Both the position numbers and the translations under genes were made by a program. From a virus, in the IMG/VR virus record IMGVR_UViG_3300048691_000181, positions 42,964-106,963 of that record: a stretch of DNA of 64,000 bases, one strand, 5' to 3'. The notes beneath the pieces are model-generated. The model was not told the origin of the DNA. It made no database searches and saw nothing but the letters and a program-made list of their open reading frames with translations. Shown one piece after another: positions 31,230 to 40,402 of the stretch. Position 1 is the stretch's first letter. Each line of letters begins with the position of its first letter.

Positions 31230-34200
31230 ATGGGATGTTTAGTAAATAGAGATGTAAAAACAAAAGAAATCTTAAACACGTATGTACGAGATTCTGCATC
31301 GCCCTTAAATCCAAAGAAAGAGAACGGAAAGCCTATTGTCTCTCTACTCTACAATAAGCTCGTAGGTACGACAGTGGGTAGTGAACCAGAGTTAGGCTTA
31401 GCCAAACAAACAGCCTTATCTATATGGGCCATTACAACTACACCTCTATTTAGGAGTCAGTTTAATGGAACATTCGATAAGAATGGAGAACCTGAATTTA
31501 AAATTGGTACAGAAAATAAAGGCTCATTCGCTTATTGGGATTCTAAAGATGGTACTCAATTAATGAGAATAGAGTTAGGGGATAAGCGACTTCGTTACGA
31601 ATCTAATACCGCCTTAATTGCTGAACTCGTTAAAGATTCTGTCTTTGAAGATGAGCCAATTCTGCCAGAGATGAAAGAATACTTAGAGAAGTATGGTCAA
31701 GATGCTCTTAAACGAGCTAATGCTTCCTTAGGTGCAGCACTTGAATTTGTGACCGATGCAGATGCTTGGGAAAAAGCTAAGTCTGACCCTGATTACGAGA
31801 AGAAGAACTTTAGGATGAATGCTATGGGTCAGAAAGAACGTATTGATGGTAAAGGTCATCTCCTAACAGGTACTTCCTTTAATGGAAACAATCAAGTACA
31901 ACACTTAACCAAGGGGTTTGATAATACTCGATGGAATGATAGTTTAACTATGGGAGAAAACTTAGGTAATATGTTCTGGAACATAGGAAAAACCAATGCA
32001 ATAGATAAGTCCTTTAAGCTCTTGATTAACGACAAACTGGTAAACTATGCTGAATTTGTTAAAGAGAAAAATACATTGTTCTATAACGGTACAGACAAAG
32101 GATCTATTATTCATCTTCGTAATCAGAGACAGTACGCACGTAATCAAGAAGACTACGATACTATAACAGGAAAGATAAATGCCCTCATCTTAGCTAATAA
32201 TGCTCGAGGAGGCAAACTAACGGAAAATGCTTATTCTTTCGTTGAGACTATTCAGGCTGCTCAAGACCAAAAAATGGGTATTAATAAAGAAGCTATCGTC
32301 TTCTTTGAAAAGGTTATTCATGCGCCTGTTATGGGTATTCATGGCGTTATAGACAAGATGGTGATTAGACCTGATGGTAAGATGACTATAACAGAGATAA
32401 AGTCTTCAGGATTCCTTGACCAAAATAATAAGACATTCTCTTTCTTTAGGACAGATATTCAAGGTGACTTAGCTGTAGATATTGAAGTCTCTACCTTAAA
32501 CAAAGCAAAGGTTCAATTGGTCCAAAACATGATGGCTGTTGCTTTGACCTATCCAGGAATTAGATTTTCGCTATGTGGCATAGAAAACTTAGCTTCTATT
32601 GCCAAAGCCCAAGAGTCTGGTTTTACGCCTCTATCTAAGCGTGAAGTGTCAGATATAATGAAGATGCTTTTAGCTTTCTATAAGGCAGAAAAAGCATTAG
32701 GTAACAAGTCTCAGTTCTCTCATATCTACGACCAATTAATGGCTTTAGATAAGATTGCTATTAGAGATATTTACCTTAACCCAGAGAATGTAGATGCTTA
32801 TGTGGATGTTGTAGAATTAAAATACGTAAGAAAAGGGGATAAGAAAGTGCTTATGGCAACAGATAAATCTGAAGATAGATTGAAGATTCTTGAACAGCGT
32901 TTAGCTATGGGGGTAGGGATGCATGCTGATATGAATAGAGTCTCTAACTATATCAAATTTGAAGGAAAGGACAGTGGTCTTGGCAATAACTTTAATTTTA
33001 CCGAAGACATTAAAGAAATCTTAGCTATCTTCTCTAACTTAGGAGATGACCCTGCTATCTTTAACGATGATATTTCTTGGGCAAATAAGTGGATAGGTGG
33101 TACAACATCTAATGTCTCTCATCCTGTTATTCAAATCTATAACGAATACTTCCATGCGAAAAAGCTTCAACGTGATAAAGCGGCATTAAAGCTTAGAACA
33201 CAATATGATGCACATTTCTTAAACAGTTACAACGAATGGGCTATTGCTAATGGCATGACGCCTTTCTCTGGAACAAACAAATTTTCTGAACGGTTCTTCA
33301 CTTCTGGTGATGCGACTAAGTTCTGGGCTCATTTCTATAAGGAAATAAATGTCGGTTCTTATACTAAAACAGTAAGGATTACACAAGCTGAAGCAACGTC
33401 TAAAACAGACAAAGCGCTACTTAAATTTCTGGATGATTATTATGAGTCTGTTCTTTCTGATACCTATACCGAGCAGATAAAGACAATTGATAAAGACGGC
33501 AAAGAGACTACAACAGAAAAGAAAGCCTTTATCTATGATGATGCTACTTATACCGTAGATTCCTTTAACAGACCAAAGTCTATTAACCACTTAGAAGTCT
33601 TTCAAGGCAAAGGCTGGCAAATGGGTAATACGAATAATTGGAATTGGTTAGATGTTACTTCTGTTAAAGACGAGAATGGACAATTGATTCAACGTATTCC
33701 TTTTACACCAAATACGTCTATGTTGCCTTACGAATATGAACAAAGGTACGAATGGGATAAAGATGAAAAAGGAAATCCGATTAAATCTAAGTCTGCTTTG
33801 ATTCGTCTAAAGAACACGTTTTTAAAGCATCTAAGCGGTTTTTTTGATAGACAGGATAATTATAAAGGAGCATCTGATATTCGTATGGTAGAACTCAAAT
33901 ATTTAGGTTCTGAATCAGAGAATATAGCTAACTATTCGATGGACTTAGGTGCTCAGTTCGGTAAGTTTATGGAGAATATTGAGTCTAAGAGGCATATGGA
34001 TACTGTCTTAGCCATTGCTGAAGCTATTTCCACTCATTCAGAAAATACGTTAAAAGATAGAGGCTATAACGAAAACCAGATAAACATAGCTGACTGGTTA
34101 AGGAAACAAGCAAGATGGCAAATTAAAGGAGAGAGACCTGATGATGACCCTGTTCGTAATAATAGAGCTTTCGCTAAGACTTTGTTTAGGATACCTATTG

Positions 34201-35684
34201 CTGCCTATAACGAGAAAACAGGGAAATATAAAGAGTATATCTTTACACTTCATACAATCATTAGAGGCATGACTACTTTTGCTTCTTACGTGTTCATGTC
34301 TATAAATCCTAAAGGTAGTTTATTGAATGCTGCTCAAGCAGTCTTTACGTCTCTTAAGACAGGCTTATCTATGCAGAGCGCTTCTAAGTTCTTAGGAATG
34401 AAGAAACAGTTTATAGATTTGACCGTTGGAGATTATATTAAAGGACTAAAGATGTGGAGTACAATGCAAGAGTCTGCTATAAACGGAGACCCCGAATCAG
34501 CTAAGCTTTACCTACTTGCTAAAGAAATGTCTTATTTGCCTAATGACTACTCTTACTTTGACATTCAAGACTCTTTTGGCTTGAATCCGAACAGTTGGAA
34601 GAATCCTTCAGGCTTGATGGTTATGCATACGGCTGTTGAAGAAGCCAATGCCTTAGCTATACTCTACGCTCAGTTAAAGAGCTTAAAGATTGGACCAATT
34701 GACAAGGTTACTGGAGAACAATCTTCAGCATGGGATATGTACCAAGTAGACTCAACTGAGAAAGTAGGCGCTCAAACAATACATAAACTGGTCTGGAAAG
34801 ATGATTTCAATAGAGGTAACTCTTATCAGAATGGTGCTTATAGACCTACTTACGGCTTAACCGCTCAAGAAGTAATTAAGCTTAAACGGGTCTATGAACG
34901 GATACAAGGTAACTATAGGCACGAAGAAAGGTCTATAGTTGAGATGTATGTCTTAGGTCAATTCTTTATGCAGTTTAAGCGTTATTTGCCTTCTATGATT
35001 AGAGGTCAATTTAGAGGACGTATATCTGATTCGAGTTTAGGGCAGAATGTAGAAGTGAAACGTAATGGAGAAACTGTCTTAGAATGGAGGAATCGTATGA
35101 CTACTGGCAAATATATTCTTTTGATGAACTGGTTCTTTGGGGCTGTTCTTCGACCTTTAATGTCTAAGATTCCTGCCTCAACGGGACAATTGAAACATAT
35201 GACCGATTTAGGTTCTGTCAAAAGCAAGTATCTATTCTCGCAACAGTTGTCTTTTTCGGAGATGTCTGAGGATGAACAAACGATGGTCATGGATGCTATG
35301 CTGTCTCTATCAGTCTATTTTGCCATAGCCTTAGCAGGACTAAAAATGGAAGACGAGTCAGGCAAGAAAGACCCGTGGTATCTATTTCTCGAGAATATTA
35401 ATTCGACGATGGTTCAACCGTGGAATTTGTTTAAGTTAACGGATACAATCAAGAGCATGGCTACACCTGTTTCGGTTTCTTTAATGGGTAATATCCTCTT
35501 AGGTTTTGGTGAATTAGCCCATCGAGGATTTCAAGTAGGCTTAGGCTATAAGGAAGAAATGAGAAATGAGAAAGGTAATATTCCAGGAACTAAGAAAATC
35601 CTTAGGGGATTTCCCGTCTCTAAGGGCTTTGTTGATACGTGGGATACGGTTATTCGTAAAGGAGCTAAGGGAAATGAAGAATAA
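31230..35684 (+). CDS. Large virion protein with a PD-(D/E)XK nuclease motif
   Basis: A 1,484-residue protein, last gene of the late strand. Residues 371-391 read HGVIDKMVIRPDG then ITEIKSS, giving D375, E389 and K391 in the D-x(n)-ExK arrangement of PD-(D/E)XK nucleases (RecB/Cas4-like). The rest of the N-terminal half is mixed alpha/beta; the C-terminal third has several hydrophobic stretches (for example YVFMSINPKGSLLNAAQAVF, ILLMNWFFGAVL and SVYFAIALAGL), which may be membrane-interacting. Position directly after the polymerase polyprotein suggests an ejected cargo protein. The nuclease could trim or process DNA at entry, but that is inference. The N-terminal MGCLV and the frame start right after the intercistronic hairpin support the chosen ATG. 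Confidence 0.6.
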   Translation: MGCLVNRDVKTKEILNTYVRDSASPLNPKKENGKPIVSLLYNKLVGTTVGSEPELGLAKQTALSIWAITTTPLFRSQFNGTFDKNGEPEFKIGTENKGSFAYWDSKDGTQLMRIELGDKRLRYESNTALIAELVKDSVFEDEPILPEMKEYLEKYGQDALKRANASLGAALEFVTDADAWEKAKSDPDYEKKNFRMNAMGQKERIDGKGHLLTGTSFNGNNQVQHLTKGFDNTRWNDSLTMGENLGNMFWNIGKTNAIDKSFKLLINDKLVNYAEFVKEKNTLFYNGTDKGSIIHLRNQRQYARNQEDYDTITGKINALILANNARGGKLTENAYSFVETIQAAQDQKMGINKEAIVFFEKVIHAPVMGIHGVIDKMVIRPDGKMTITEIKSSGFLDQNNKTFSFFRTDIQGDLAVDIEVSTLNKAKVQLVQNMMAVALTYPGIRFSLCGIENLASIAKAQESGFTPLSKREVSDIMKMLLAFYKAEKALGNKSQFSHIYDQLMALDKIAIRDIYLNPENVDAYVDVVELKYVRKGDKKVLMATDKSEDRLKILEQRLAMGVGMHADMNRVSNYIKFEGKDSGLGNNFNFTEDIKEILAIFSNLGDDPAIFNDDISWANKWIGGTTSNVSHPVIQIYNEYFHAKKLQRDKAALKLRTQYDAHFLNSYNEWAIANGMTPFSGTNKFSERFFTSGDATKFWAHFYKEINVGSYTKTVRITQAEATSKTDKALLKFLDDYYESVLSDTYTEQIKTIDKDGKETTTEKKAFIYDDATYTVDSFNRPKSINHLEVFQGKGWQMGNTNNWNWLDVTSVKDENGQLIQRIPFTPNTSMLPYEYEQRYEWDKDEKGNPIKSKSALIRLKNTFLKHLSGFFDRQDNYKGASDIRMVELKYLGSESENIANYSMDLGAQFGKFMENIESKRHMDTVLAIAEAISTHSENTLKDRGYNENQINIADWLRKQARWQIKGERPDDDPVRNNRAFAKTLFRIPIAAYNEKTGKYKEYIFTLHTIIRGMTTFASYVFMSINPKGSLLNAAQAVFTSLKTGLSMQSASKFLGMKKQFIDLTVGDYIKGLKMWSTMQESAINGDPESAKLYLLAKEMSYLPNDYSYFDIQDSFGLNPNSWKNPSGLMVMHTAVEEANALAILYAQLKSLKIGPIDKVTGEQSSAWDMYQVDSTEKVGAQTIHKLVWKDDFNRGNSYQNGAYRPTYGLTAQEVIKLKRVYERIQGNYRHEERSIVEMYVLGQFFMQFKRYLPSMIRGQFRGRISDSSLGQNVEVKRNGETVLEWRNRMTTGKYILLMNWFFGAVLRPLMSKIPASTGQLKHMTDLGSVKSKYLFSQQLSFSEMSEDEQTMVMDAMLSLSVYFAIALAGLKMEDESGKKDPWYLFLENINSTMVQPWNLFKLTDTIKSMATPVSVSLMGNILLGFGELAHRGFQVGLGYKEEMRNEKGNIPGTKKILRGFPVSKGFVDTWDTVIRKGAKGNEE

Positions 35685-35712
35685 GCCTTAGTAAGAACTA
35701 ATAAGCAGATGC

Positions 35713-35753
35713 AAAAAAAATCTACTTACCAATTAAGGTAAGTAGATTTTTTT
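35713..35753. terminator. Bidirectional terminator between converging transcripts
   Basis: A-run plus stem 35714-35730, loop AATTAA (35731-35736), and the complementary arm 35737-35753 ending in seven T. Read on either strand, a stem with GG/CC at the loop is followed by a U-tract. It sits exactly between the last plus-strand gene (stop at 35684) and the last minus-strand gene (stop at 35772), as expected for a shared terminator. Confidence 0.9.
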
Positions 35754-35771
35754 CTTTTAAGGGTGATTACT

Positions 35772-36284
35772 CTATTCTGGTTCGTATTTAGCTTTTAAGA
35801 GAGCAAATCGCTCTCTTAAAAATTTCTCATGCAGTTCATTATGCCTTGCTTTTTCCATAGCAGTGTTTTCTGCTTCTATTTCAATCATCGCCTCTCTTGC
35901 GGCTTCCTTGAATACTTCTTTCAATAGGAGTTTGTCACTTTCATTAAAATAGCTTTCGCTGAAATCATTAAGTGCATCCTTAGGAAATGATGATTCTTCA
36001 TCATTGACACTATGCTCTTCTTTTAAAGAACGAACCGTATCGTATATCTCTTCTGAATAGCCTGTAACAAAATCTTTGTTATATTGAGGAAACGTTGCTT
36101 TAATACAAAGCGCTATTCGTTGTTGATAACTTTCACCACTACATGAAGTTGGCGAGCTTTCCATTTGGTTTATGTTATTGGCGGCATAATACAAACGTCT
36201 ACCAAATTCGCTCTGGTTAAGCCCTAATGCTTCCCTTACCGTCTTGATGCGTTCTCCGAACGTCATTTTTTTTGTTGATTCCAT
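35772..36284 (-). CDS. XRE-family helix-turn-helix regulator
   Basis: A 170-residue protein. Residues about 8-45 form a Cro/C1-type helix-turn-helix: MTFGERIKTVREALGLNQSE, then FGRRLYYAANNINQMESS, with the typical 'R.alglnQ.eFg..l' pattern. The rest (about 85-170) is a long, highly charged Glu/Lys-rich helix, probably a dimerisation or partner-binding coil. It is the promoter-distal gene of the minus-strand block, ending in TAG just before the bidirectional terminator. A role as transcription regulator of the early-late switch is plausible but not shown by sequence. Confidence 0.75.
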   Translation of the reverse strand: MESTKKMTFGERIKTVREALGLNQSEFGRRLYYAANNINQMESSPTSCSGESYQQRIALCIKATFPQYNKDFVTGYSEEIYDTVRSLKEEHSVNDEESSFPKDALNDFSESYFNESDKLLLKEVFKEAAREAMIEIEAENTAMEKARHNELHEKFLRERFALLKAKYEPE

Positions 36285-36295
36285 TTTTATTTTTT

Positions 36296-37201
36296 TTATT
36301 TTTTACTTTTCTTCATACGAGGCTGGAATGTTGTGAAAGATGTTTCATCAAATCCAAACCTGTCTCTTGTATATGCGGATGCAATTGCATCCATTTTATC
36401 TTTATCTTGTCTTAGCTGCTTTTCTTTCTCTTTTCGGAGATTAAAGTCAACCATCGCTTTGCCGAGAAGACTATCTGATATTTGCTTTTTGTCTTTCTCA
36501 ATTCTTCTGTTTTTTTTATTCCGCTTATTACGGCTTTCAAAGAAAGCCTTTGTGATATGTTTCCTAAGTGTCTTTTTATCCTTGAACCGAACACACTTCG
36601 TTATATCTATTATGTTATTGTCATAATAGCGATAATTTCGGTACATAAATCTTTCTGGATAGAGAAAGTAGTCTGCATCTTTTTTTGAGATATTTAGATT
36701 ATACTTATCTCTATCCTTATGTCCTTTAACGTGATAAGCGATAAAGTCGGCATATAGAATATGCTTATAGCTATATCCATAATAATGAAAATAATTAATA
36801 TACTCTTCTCCTTTATGCTTTATCAAAAAGAGTTGCTTGCCTACTTTACTTTCTTCTGTTATTAAGAAGAAAGTTTCATTCTCGAAGATGACATTTCTTG
36901 GTAATGGATTTCTGTCAAGCTTCTTATAATTGCGAATCTTGATAATACCATTTTCTATTTTATAAGCCGATTCTTCATCAAACCACCTTGATAGCACATA
37001 ATGCATCGGTTGAGACCAGTGTCTCAAGAAAGGCTTTACTTTTCTAAAACAAACCTTAAAAGGTCTATTCTCGTGACCTTTAACAAGCTGCTTTGTTTTA
37101 TACCACGATTTATCATCGTGGCTTTTCCTAAAGTATTCTCCTGAACGCTCTCGATAAATCATCCTCGCTCTAAAAGGACTATTGTCATCTATCCATTCCA
37201 T
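36296..37201 (-). CDS. Basic protein of unknown function
   Basis: A 301-residue protein, very rich in Lys, Arg and aromatic residues (for example HYYGYSYKHILYADFIAYHV and RNYRYYDNN). The C-terminal 90 residues are a charged helix with long Lys/Glu runs (RNKRNKKNRRIEKDKKQISD). No family is recognised. The strong positive charge suggests nucleic-acid binding. It starts 9 bases after a 7-base-pair hairpin and is followed after 11 AT-only bases by the HTH regulator, so the two are probably co-transcribed. Confidence 0.6.
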   Translation of the reverse strand: MEWIDDNSPFRARMIYRERSGEYFRKSHDDKSWYKTKQLVKGHENRPFKVCFRKVKPFLRHWSQPMHYVLSRWFDEESAYKIENGIIKIRNYKKLDRNPLPRNVIFENETFFLITEESKVGKQLFLIKHKGEEYINYFHYYGYSYKHILYADFIAYHVKGHKDRDKYNLNISKKDADYFLYPERFMYRNYRYYDNNIIDITKCVRFKDKKTLRKHITKAFFESRNKRNKKNRRIEKDKKQISDSLLGKAMVDFNLRKEKEKQLRQDKDKMDAIASAYTRDRFGFDETSFTTFQPRMKKSKK

Positions 37202-37210
37202 GAAAGATAA

Positions 37211-37231
37211 GGTGCAGTGGTTAGCTGCACC
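37211..37231 (-). other. Intercistronic hairpin upstream of the gene ending at 36296
   Basis: A perfect 7-base-pair stem GGTGCAG/CTGCACC with a 7-base loop (minus strand CTAACCA). It ends 9 bases before the ATG at 37201 on the minus strand. No U-tract follows on the minus strand. It belongs to a series of similar hairpins before start codons between 37 and 47 kb. Confidence 0.6.
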
Positions 37232-37251
37232 ATTTTATTTGTGAGATAATT

Positions 37252-37866
37252 TTATTTTGCCTTTCTATGTCTTCTATGCTTAGAAGGCTTAGGAAGGGTT
37301 GCTGTATCTGTAATGGACTCAGCTGTTACATCAATAGTCTTAGTAGCCTTTTGAGCTCTAATCGCTGTAACAGCTTCTGATACAGCCGTATTCATAGTCT
37401 CTTCTTTTGTACCATGCTTGGCTATAAAGTAATAGCCATACAGGTTATAGATAAGTTCAATAAAGAGCATCCTATTAGGCTGGATAGACTTGAATAAGCC
37501 TATGAGTCTATTTTCTATCTGCTCTTTATAATATACTTTATCCTTTTGATAGAAATAGCGCTTATCCTTAACTTCTTCAAAATTAGCAACTGACAACAAC
37601 ATAAGTTCTGTCATTTGAGATTTCAAAGGTGTTAAATTTAAGACGCGTTCAAGGGGTGTAGCTTTATCAAAAGCAAGAAACTCTTGCCATTTAGCTTTTG
37701 TCGTATTGAATTTAGCAATAACGGCTAAGGCTGTATTTTGCTCTAATTCTGATAAAGTATATAAACGCTCTTTAGGCGTTGGATTAGAAGTAGATGTTAT
37801 AGTCGTTACTTCTTGAGCTATATGTGCTGTCTGTTCTCCAAACATGCTATTTAATCGTGAAAACAT
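37252..37866 (-). CDS. Unknown 204-aa protein
   Basis: A 204-residue protein with a helical core. Residues about 33-60 (RLYTLSELEQNTALAVIAKF) and 110-145 (ENRLIGLFKSIQPNRMLFIE) are amphipathic helices, and the last ten residues are strongly basic (PSKHRRHRKAK). No known family is recognised. The start ATG at 37866 lies 18 bases after a perfect 12-base palindrome (37885-37896). The basic tail suggests contact with nucleic acid, which is inference. Confidence 0.6.
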   Translation of the reverse strand: MFSRLNSMFGEQTAHIAQEVTTITSTSNPTPKERLYTLSELEQNTALAVIAKFNTTKAKWQEFLAFDKATPLERVLNLTPLKSQMTELMLLSVANFEEVKDKRYFYQKDKVYYKEQIENRLIGLFKSIQPNRMLFIELIYNLYGYYFIAKHGTKEETMNTAVSEAVTAIRAQKATKTIDVTAESITDTATLPKPSKHRRHRKAK

Positions 37867-37884
37867 TGTATGTCATGTTTTGAT

Positions 37885-37896
37885 GCCATATATGGC
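37885..37896 (-). other. 12-base palindrome upstream of the 204-aa gene
   Basis: GCCATATATGGC is a perfect palindrome, 18 bases upstream of the ATG at 37866. It could form a small RNA hairpin with a TATA loop or be a protein-binding operator. On the minus strand it is preceded by TTTTAACATAAC. Confidence 0.5.
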
Positions 37897-37919
37897 GTTA
37901 TGTTAAAATATTCTTTTTT

Positions 37920-38699
37920 TTAAAGAATATTATATTGTACCTCAATTGCTTTACGCTTTACGAGGTTGTCTTCACCAAAGCGAGTAGACTTTGGCTGCTT
38001 TACTATTTCCGTGAATTTCGTAAGTGCTTGTTCGTACTTATCCTTAAATGCACGTCTGTTCTTAGAGATAGGATGTTGAAATATTTCATTCTCTAAGTCT
38101 GGCTTAGAATCAAGTTCTAAGCCTTCCATCATATGTTCAGAGATGCCCATTCATCTGGCTAATGTTTCTGGAACAGCCTTGCAGGAAGCAGTTTGATTAG
38201 CTTCTCCTTTTCTTAATGCACAGAATTTCATCTCGTTTAAGCCAGCCTTAAACAGTGTAGAGATTTCAAAATTCTCGGGAAAGAATTGAACACCACTACT
38301 ATTCTTCGAGTTAACGTATTCTCGCGACACCTTAGAGTACTTTCCTTCAATAAAGGGTTCTATGATGGTCTTTATATATTTAGGTCTTACGTCACAGATA
38401 ATGAGTGTATGTGGCCCATTATAGTGTAAGACTTTCTTTATTTCAGAGAAGGTTAAGAAAGGCGTATTCTTTTCTATGTTTCTGAAATAAGAGAGAATAG
38501 ATTCGTGCCTTTCTTCTTGTTCTAAGAAGCCGTTAAAGCAATAGATAAGCTGCTTAGTTCAAGAATCTTTATCTGATTCTAAACCAATATAGACACCGTA
38601 AAGTCCATGATGATGGTAAAGAATGTCTGTGTCTTTACCAGAGAGAAAACCGAGATAATGAAGAGATTTGTTATTGTGCACTGATTCGAGTAGGTTTAT
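37920..38699 (-). CDS. Unknown protein interrupted by two in-frame UGA codons
   Basis: On the minus strand the frame is open from 38699 down to the TAA at 37920 except for TGA at 38559-38561 and at 38151-38153; no TAA or TAG occurs inside. The pieces read as one protein of about 250 residues: a Tyr/His-rich N-terminus (GKDTDILYHHHGLYGVYIG), a middle with EIKKVLHYNGPHTLIICDV, then LNEMKFCALRKGEANQTASC, and a charged helical end (ISKNRRAFKDKYEQALTKF). Tryptophan fits both TGA contexts (DKDS-W-TKQL and ETLAR-W-MGIS). The 5' end is unclear: an in-frame TAA lies at 38700-38702, and GTG at 38679-38681 is the first plausible start. A +1 shift would join it to the small ORF at 38671-38799. It is either expressed by UGA read-through or a decaying gene. 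No family is recognised. Confidence 0.55.
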
Positions 38700-38799
38700 T
38701 TAATTTTCTAATGCGGATTTGCTTTTGAATAAAGTAACCTACTTCTGATGTTTCAGTAAGTAGGCGCTTAATTGTTCGGATAGAGCGATGATACGTCAT
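38671..38799 (-). CDS. Small 42-aa ORF, perhaps the displaced N-terminus of the next gene
   Basis: ATG at 38799 to TAA at 38671-38673; 42 residues, strongly basic (RTIKRLLTETSEVGYFIQKQ, then IRIRKLNKPTR). It overlaps the end of the 137-aa gene by 32 bases and the start of the UGA-interrupted frame by about 29 bases. Near 38700 a one-base shift would fuse ...RKLNK to INLLESVHNNK... of that frame, giving a continuous-looking protein. It may be a separate leader ORF, a frameshifted N-terminus, or a chance ORF. Confidence 0.3.
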   Translation of the reverse strand: MTYHRSIRTIKRLLTETSEVGYFIQKQIRIRKLNKPTRISAQ

Positions 38800-39181
38800 T
38801 GGTGCTGATTTCTATTGGAAGCATAAACTTCCTTTGTTTTTGAATTAATAGCCACATTTTAGCGGCTGCTTCTACGGGGGAATTTTCCATCGTACTTATG
38901 AGCGTACTACCTGCTATATCTGTAATACGATAATAATAGTATATACAGCTCTTATTATTACTTGCCTTTTGAAGAGTTAGCTCGTATCGAGAACCATAAG
39001 TAGTAATCGCTTCTGGTAGTAATGTCCATATCTCATCAAAAGAAGGACAAGCTATCGGATTAGTCTCCGATTCTTTATAGTAGCCATTAGCTTCTTCAAA
39101 GGCTTTTGAGCGATAATGACATTCTATATCCTGTGTGTATCCTGCTTCTTTGAGTAGGATACATGTTGCTAAACTAAGCAT
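38768..39181 (-). CDS. Unknown 137-aa protein
   Basis: A 137-residue protein starting MLSLATCILLKEAGYTQDIE. The N-terminal residues may form a helix, followed by an alpha/beta domain with FDEIWTLLPEAITTYGSRYE and KMWLLIQKQRKFMLPIEIST; the alternation resembles small phage proteins with a 'sequence-to-input' layout such as those copying a substrate column, but no family is recognised. It follows the RecE-like exonuclease after 57 bases that contain a G/C-rich hairpin. Probably part of the recombination operon. Confidence 0.55.
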   Translation of the reverse strand: MLSLATCILLKEAGYTQDIECHYRSKAFEEANGYYKESETNPIACPSFDEIWTLLPEAITTYGSRYELTLQKASNNKSCIYYYYRITDIAGSTLISTMENSPVEAAAKMWLLIQKQRKFMLPIEISTNDVSSLYPNN

Positions 39182-39195
39182 TTTTTATTAGTGTA

Positions 39196-39220
39196 TCCCC
39201 CTTAGTTGTTACAGGGGGGA
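39196..39220 (-). other. G/C-rich intercistronic hairpin
   Basis: TCCCCCT (39196-39202) pairs with the AGGGGG(G)A arm (39213-39220), with one bulged G and a 10-base loop whose minus-strand sequence is GTAACAACTA. It stands out in an AT-rich gap, 14 bases before the ATG at 39181 on the minus strand. It is followed by A-rich rather than U-rich RNA, which argues against a simple terminator. Confidence 0.55.
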
Positions 39221-39238
39221 ATATTTTATTTTTTGTCA

Positions 39239-40378
39239 TTAAAGTTCTAAAGTATAATTTGAATCAAAAATCCATTTGGATATATTAAAGATATCAAATT
39301 TCCTGTGCCATCGATAAGCTTCTATGTATTCAAAGATGCCTCTAAAATGACGATGAGTGCCATTTATTTTCCCGTAGCCGCCATTTAATCCTATATCCAG
39401 AGTTTTCTCAGACACTACGAATTTAAGAGCGCTCTGACCAAAGAATTCCTTCTTAGGAGCTACTATGAACTTAAATGGCATTAGCGTATACCCTTCTCTA
39501 AACAAATCTTGAAAATAGCCATCTGCATTCTGGATTAGCCACACGTAGAAAGCAGCTTGACGAAAATATCCGTATTTATAGAAGGCGTCTTCAAAGTCCT
39601 GTGGATTAGAAGATGTTGTTTTTAGGTCAATTGGCTCTATAGTTCTATCAAAGTGATTGACTATTACCAAGTCCAATAGGCCTTTAAATTGCATAACCCC
39701 ATCTTTGGCTTTACCCATAAGGTCTATATTAGGGTCAGATATATCTTCTGGATATGTAACAGTATGGTAGATAGGCACTTGATATAAGACCTCACGTGTT
39801 TCATCATTCTTATCCACACCAAAATAAGACCGTATGTCTGGCAACTGTTCAAGAGCCCTAACAGCTACGTCTATTTCCTCGAAGTCATCATTAGAGAGTA
39901 TATCTTTACCTTGTGCTTGTTCTCGAGCACGGTAATAGCCGCATAACTCGCCTTTGGTCCAGAAATCTTTTATGATGGCATTTATGTTCTTCTTATAGCC
40001 TGAATAAGCGTAAGCACGAAGATAGAGACCAATATTTATATTAGCCTTAAATTCGTCTTCATCCCATACTTCTTCATTCAGCTCGAATAGGGGTAGATTG
40101 TCTATAAACTTTAACATAAGACCTGTGGGGCGATTGACGTTAAAGACGAAGAATTGAGAAGAAAAGTTTTCTTTATCGGTTAAGAGACAATCTACGGCCC
40201 TTCCTATTCTAAAATGACGTATGTCCTCAGTCTCTAACTGAGTATTCTCCTCCCAATAACGAATCCAAGCAGGATTCTCTACTTTCTTAAGTAGGGAGTT
40301 GTTGACAGCCTTAGAAGAGAAGTATTTCTTAATTCTACCTTCTTCTGTTATGGCTTTATATGTATTTAAGGATTCCAT
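39239..40378 (-). CDS. RecE-like PD-(D/E)XK exonuclease
   Basis: A 379-residue protein with the pattern of phage RecB/RecE-type exonucleases. The N-terminus has VNNSLLKKVENPAWIRYW and, at about 56-66, FRIGRAVDCLL (the conserved 'G.~~h.~l' helix). The catalytic core is GLLDLVIVNH (D236) followed by EPIDLKTT (D251, K253), and then YFRQAAFYVWLI (Q274), the motif IV Gln. Proteins of this type degrade one strand of double-stranded ends to feed annealing or strand exchange. Here it lies near a RecA-like ATPase, an SSB and a resolvase-like nuclease, which fits a phage recombination set. The assignment rests on motif order; the exact subfamily is uncertain. Confidence 0.8.
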   Translation of the reverse strand: MESLNTYKAITEEGRIKKYFSSKAVNNSLLKKVENPAWIRYWEENTQLETEDIRHFRIGRAVDCLLTDKENFSSQFFVFNVNRPTGLMLKFIDNLPLFELNEEVWDEDEFKANINIGLYLRAYAYSGYKKNINAIIKDFWTKGELCGYYRAREQAQGKDILSNDDFEEIDVAVRALEQLPDIRSYFGVDKNDETREVLYQVPIYHTVTYPEDISDPNIDLMGKAKDGVMQFKGLLDLVIVNHFDRTIEPIDLKTTSSNPQDFEDAFYKYGYFRQAAFYVWLIQNADGYFQDLFREGYTLMPFKFIVAPKKEFFGQSALKFVVSEKTLDIGLNGGYGKINGTHRHFRGIFEYIEAYRWHRKFDIFNISKWIFDSNYTLEL

Positions 40379-40402
40379 TATTAGGTTCTTAAATGTTATT
40401 TT

